Shown one piece after another: positions 61,138 to 64,000 of a stretch of DNA of 64,000 nt. Positions within the stretch are counted from its first letter, which is position 1. Every line of letters begins with the position of its first letter. Origin of the DNA: Kordia zhangzhouensis (lineage in GTDB: Bacteria > Bacteroidota > Bacteroidia > Flavobacteriales > Flavobacteriaceae); NCBI RefSeq assembly GCF_001005305.1, contig NZ_LBMH01000003.1, positions 1 to 64,000 on the forward strand. The letters are read 5' to 3'. The translations under genes were made by a program, and so were the position numbers. The notes under the pieces are model-generated. The model saw only the letters and a program-made list of their open reading frames with translations. It ran no database searches and was not told where the DNA came from.

Positions 61138-62133
61138 ATGATAAAAGTTGCCATCAATGGTTTTGGACGCATCGGTCGAAATTTATTTCGCTTATTACTC
61201 AATCACCCAAATATTGAGGTTGTAGTAATTAATGATTTAGCTGATACACATACGTTGAGTCATTTATTAAAATACGATAGCATTCATGGTGTATTACCCC
61301 ACAAAGTTAGTCATACTGAAAACGAAATTTTGGTAGATCATAAGAAGTATCCCGTAACAAATATTTCTGACATCACACAATTAAATTGGCAACCTTACAT
61401 TATCGATTTTGTCGTTGAAGCTACCGGAAAATTTAAAACAAAAGCGTTCCTTCAACATCACATTAACAATGGTGCTAAAAAAGTAATTTTATCAGTTCCT
61501 CCACAAGACGATGATTTAAAAATGGTAGTTTTAGGTGTAAATGAAGAAATTATTGATGGCTCTGAAACCATTATTTCAAATGCTTCATGCACAACCAACA
61601 ATGCCGCTCCAATGATTCAAATTATCAATAATTTGTGCGGAATTGAACAAGCGTATATAACCACTATTCATTCGTATACCACCGATCAAAGTTTGCACGA
61701 TCAACCACACCGCGACCTACGCAGAGCAAGAGCCGCAAGTCAAAGCATTGTCCCAACTACTACGGGAGCTGCCAAGGCGCTGACTAAAATTTTCCCTGAA
61801 CTTTCAGACGTAATTGGAGGTTGTGGTATTCGTGTTCCTGTACCAGATGGCTCACTTACAGACATCACCTTTAACGTAAAACGAGAGACTTCTATTGAAG
61901 AAATCAACGCTGCCTTTAAAAAAGCAGCAGAAACTTCTCTAAAAGGTATTTTATCGTACACCGAAGATCCTATTGTTTCGGTAGATGTGATTGACAACCC
62001 GTATTCTTGCACGTTTGATGCCCTTATGACGTCTGTTATCGGAAAAATGGTCAAAGTCGTCGGATGGTACGATAACGAAATTGGCTATTCTAACAGATTA
62101 ATTGATTTAATGTTATATATTTCAAATAAATAA
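61138..62133 (+). CDS. gap: Glyceraldehyde-3-phosphate dehydrogenase, type I
   Basis: A 331-residue NAD-dependent GAPDH. NAD fold INGFGRIGRNLFRLL, catalytic Cys in SNASCTTNNAAP, HSYTTDQSLHDQPH with active-site His, and WYDNEIGYSNR. Several positions depart from the common glycolytic form (RRARAASQSIVPTTTGAAKA is kept), so it could be one of two GAPDH paralogues found in many flavobacteria. It precedes the TPR kinase by 25 bp. Confidence 0.94.
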   Translation: MIKVAINGFGRIGRNLFRLLLNHPNIEVVVINDLADTHTLSHLLKYDSIHGVLPHKVSHTENEILVDHKKYPVTNISDITQLNWQPYIIDFVVEATGKFKTKAFLQHHINNGAKKVILSVPPQDDDLKMVVLGVNEEIIDGSETIISNASCTTNNAAPMIQIINNLCGIEQAYITTIHSYTTDQSLHDQPHRDLRRARAASQSIVPTTTGAAKALTKIFPELSDVIGGCGIRVPVPDGSLTDITFNVKRETSIEEINAAFKKAAETSLKGILSYTEDPIVSVDVIDNPYSCTFDALMTSVIGKMVKVVGWYDNEIGYSNRLIDLMLYISNK

Positions 62134-62158
62134 GTATTTTTGAATAAATTCATCCTTC

Positions 62159-64000
62159 ATGGTGTGTAAAGTAAAACACATTCTATATTTCTGGTTTGCT
62201 TTATTCTCTGTATTGTCCCAAGCTCAATCCGATGAACATATCAAGGACAGTATAGAACGCTCTTTTGTTGACGTATATGAATACAAAAAGAAGGCTAAAA
62301 TGGGAAGTGCTCTTGAAAAACTAACCACTATTTTAGAACTTTCAGATAGCATTCAAGACAAAAAAAGTAAAGCCAGAGCTTACTTACTTCGCGCCGAATT
62401 AGGTATTGAAGAAAACTACGATAATTTTAACATCTCTGAAATTGAAAGCTACTTACAAAGAGCGGAACAAATTCAAAATGAAGAAGATGACTCTTTAGGA
62501 TTAGGATACAACTATGTATTGAGAGCTTTAACCGCAACTCGAAACACTTCCTACAGCAATGCAGATGCATATTTTAGCAAAGCAGAAAAAATTTTTGACA
62601 AATACCATTCGCTTGATGATATCAATAAATTAAAATACTATCGAGGACTTTTCTATTTAAGTCAAGGAATTAATGGGCGCGCTATTGAACGATTTGAAAA
62701 TTCACTTCCTATTAATGATCCATACCAACCAAATTATTTACGCGCCAAAGTACACTTAAACCTTGCAAAAGCATATAAAAACATTAAAAAGTTTGAAGAT
62801 GCTAAACTTAATGCAGAAACTGCCTTGGCTATTGGTAAATCTTATGATTTTCCACTTATCAAGCTTCAAAGTACTAAAATTATTAGTGAAACGTATGCTA
62901 GTTTAAATGATTTAGAAAAAGCATATCAATTTCAAGAGAATTACATCAAAATTAAAGATTCTATTTTTAACGTAATCAGTTTACAAAGTGTTGCAGAAGC
63001 AAACGCATATTTTGATAATGAATTCCAAAAGCGCCATATAGAGCAATTAAAAATTGATTATGAAGATTCTTCTGAAAAAGGGAAGCGAAACAAGCTTACT
63101 TCTATTTTGAGTTCTGCTCTCTTAATCATTATTTCTCTCTTAACAATTTCGTTGTATAGAAACAATCAAATCAAAGTAAAAACTAACAACTTATTGTTAA
63201 AGAAAAATTCTGAGTTGCAACTTGCTAAAGACAATGCAGAAAAAGCAATGAAAGCAAAAGCTCAGTTCTTATCTACTGTAACTCATGAATTGCGCACACC
63301 TTTATATGCAGTTACTGGATTAACGCATTTACTATTAGAAGAAAATCCTAGTGAAAGTCAAAAAGAGCATTTGAAGTCATTAAAATTTTCTGGAGATTAT
63401 TTATTGACATTTATTAATGACATTTTACAGGTCAATAAAATAGAAGCCAAAAAATTGGCAGTAGAAAAAGCTCCTCTAAACCTTAAAAAGGTCTTAAACG
63501 ATGTTGTAAATTCTCTAACTCAAACATCGAAAGAAAACAACAATAAGATTGTTCTAAATATTGATGAAGATATTCCTAAAAAGCTTATTGGAGATTATTT
63601 GAAAATGTCTCAAATATTTATCAATTTAATCAGTAACGCCTTAAAATTCACCAAAAACGGAACTGTTGAAATCAATGCTAAAATTGTCAACGAAACGGAA
63701 TTGCAACAAACTATTGCATTCGAAATAAAAGATAACGGAATCGGGATTTCTAAAGAAATGCAAGAAACTATTTTTGATAGCTTCTCGCAAGGTTCTGTAC
63801 AAATCAACCGTAAATATGGTGGAACAGGTTTGGGATTGACAATTGTAAAGAGTTTATTAGAATTGCTTGAAAGCGATATTCAACTAGAAAGTAAACTTGG
63901 AAAAGGATCTACTTTCCGATTTGCTTTAGTGTTAGACAAACTAAAACCTGAAGCAGTAAATACTGAGACTATTGGTGAAGAAAAAACTGATTTAAAAAGC
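62159..64000 (+). CDS. TPR hybrid sensor histidine kinase 3 (partial, cut by window edge)
   Basis: An open frame of 614 codons from ATG 62159 to the window end without a stop. Signal peptide (about 1-22, ending LSQAQ), TPR region (about 35-280), membrane helix (about 318-336, LTSILSSALLIIISLLTISL-like), HisKA (THELRTPLYAVTG), HATPase_c (NLISNALKFT, IKDNGIGIS, GTGLGLTIVKSLL). A receiver domain probably follows outside the window, as in kinases 1 and 2. The HisKA block is nearly the same as theirs (LKSLKFSG). Confidence 0.9.
   Translation, partial: MVCKVKHILYFWFALFSVLSQAQSDEHIKDSIERSFVDVYEYKKKAKMGSALEKLTTILELSDSIQDKKSKARAYLLRAELGIEENYDNFNISEIESYLQRAEQIQNEEDDSLGLGYNYVLRALTATRNTSYSNADAYFSKAEKIFDKYHSLDDINKLKYYRGLFYLSQGINGRAIERFENSLPINDPYQPNYLRAKVHLNLAKAYKNIKKFEDAKLNAETALAIGKSYDFPLIKLQSTKIISETYASLNDLEKAYQFQENYIKIKDSIFNVISLQSVAEANAYFDNEFQKRHIEQLKIDYEDSSEKGKRNKLTSILSSALLIIISLLTISLYRNNQIKVKTNNLLLKKNSELQLAKDNAEKAMKAKAQFLSTVTHELRTPLYAVTGLTHLLLEENPSESQKEHLKSLKFSGDYLLTFINDILQVNKIEAKKLAVEKAPLNLKKVLNDVVNSLTQTSKENNNKIVLNIDEDIPKKLIGDYLKMSQIFINLISNALKFTKNGTVEINAKIVNETELQQTIAFEIKDNGIGISKEMQETIFDSFSQGSVQINRKYGGTGLGLTIVKSLLELLESDIQLESKLGKGSTFRFALVLDKLKPEAVNTETIGEEKTDLKS

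Noticed and set aside
1-64000. CRISPR array, prophage, insertion sequence or rRNA operon
   Set aside because: Scanned by eye for regular spaced repeats, transposase or phage proteins and rRNA sequence; none was seen.

Overview
The window is about 34% GC. It looks like a chromosome segment of a marine-type member of the Flavobacteriaceae (Bacteroidota), plausibly Kordia or a close relative. Supporting signs: the order rpsU-xerC-hpf-tRNA-Thr-tRNA-Tyr, which in this family leads to tuf; promoter boxes of the Bacteroidota form TTG-N18/19-TAnnTTTG; almost no Shine-Dalgarno sequences except a strong one at rpsU; many short lipoprotein signals; TPR hybrid histidine kinases; and double-glycine 'natural product precursor' peptides. 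I see no rRNA operon, prophage, insertion sequence or CRISPR array. Most genes are housekeeping genes in normal family context.

Layout. 1-1,930: the end of a tRNA cluster, hpf, xerC, rpsU and a GC-rich structured intergenic element. 1,970-11,250: mostly minus-strand genes: a secreted alpha-amylase with a LacI-type operator, an acyl-CoA dehydrogenase, a ComEA-like protein, a Cys-rich RiPP-like peptide, an alanine/Na+ symporter, a K+ channel with a PspC-like partner, an HEIGH metalloprotease and a DUF2851 protein. 11,400-14,950: a thiol-redox cluster (peroxiredoxin-like, two rhodaneses, redoxin, TlpA) next to two tandem 51-residue Cys-rich leader peptides. 15,190-16,270: marR-yceI. 16,300-23,150: a complete trp operon (trpL-E-G-D-C-F-B-A) with a leader peptide containing three consecutive Trp codons and an attenuator.

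23,180-31,720: rlmF, a UDG-family protein, yaaA, a VOC protein, two unknown genes, rluD-like, a PASTA protein, ddl and coaD. 31,740-36,135: two overlapping TPR hybrid histidine kinases; a third paralogue runs off the right edge. 36,200-41,500: SulP transporter, M14 peptidase, and NUDIX/pyrE divergent with only 7 bp between start codons. 41,560-50,000: birA, rsfS, ftsH, a LUD protein, the phospholipid set cdsA-psd-acyl-CoA-binding protein, and valS. 50,170-64,000: DUF1573, a PDZ aspartyl protease, aminotransferase-murB, a DUF4136 lipoprotein, aquaporin, a small Cys-rich membrane protein, glycosyltransferase-ECF sigma-Nramp-like transporter, lipA, GAPDH and the partial kinase.

The points most worth a second look are the three orphan GG-leader Cys-rich peptides (two beside thiol-redox genes); an identical 15-bp palindrome in two distant promoter regions; the rpsU Shine-Dalgarno in a lineage that normally hides its anti-SD; the trp attenuator; an Nramp homologue lacking both metal-binding motifs; and the structured element near 1,835-1,923.
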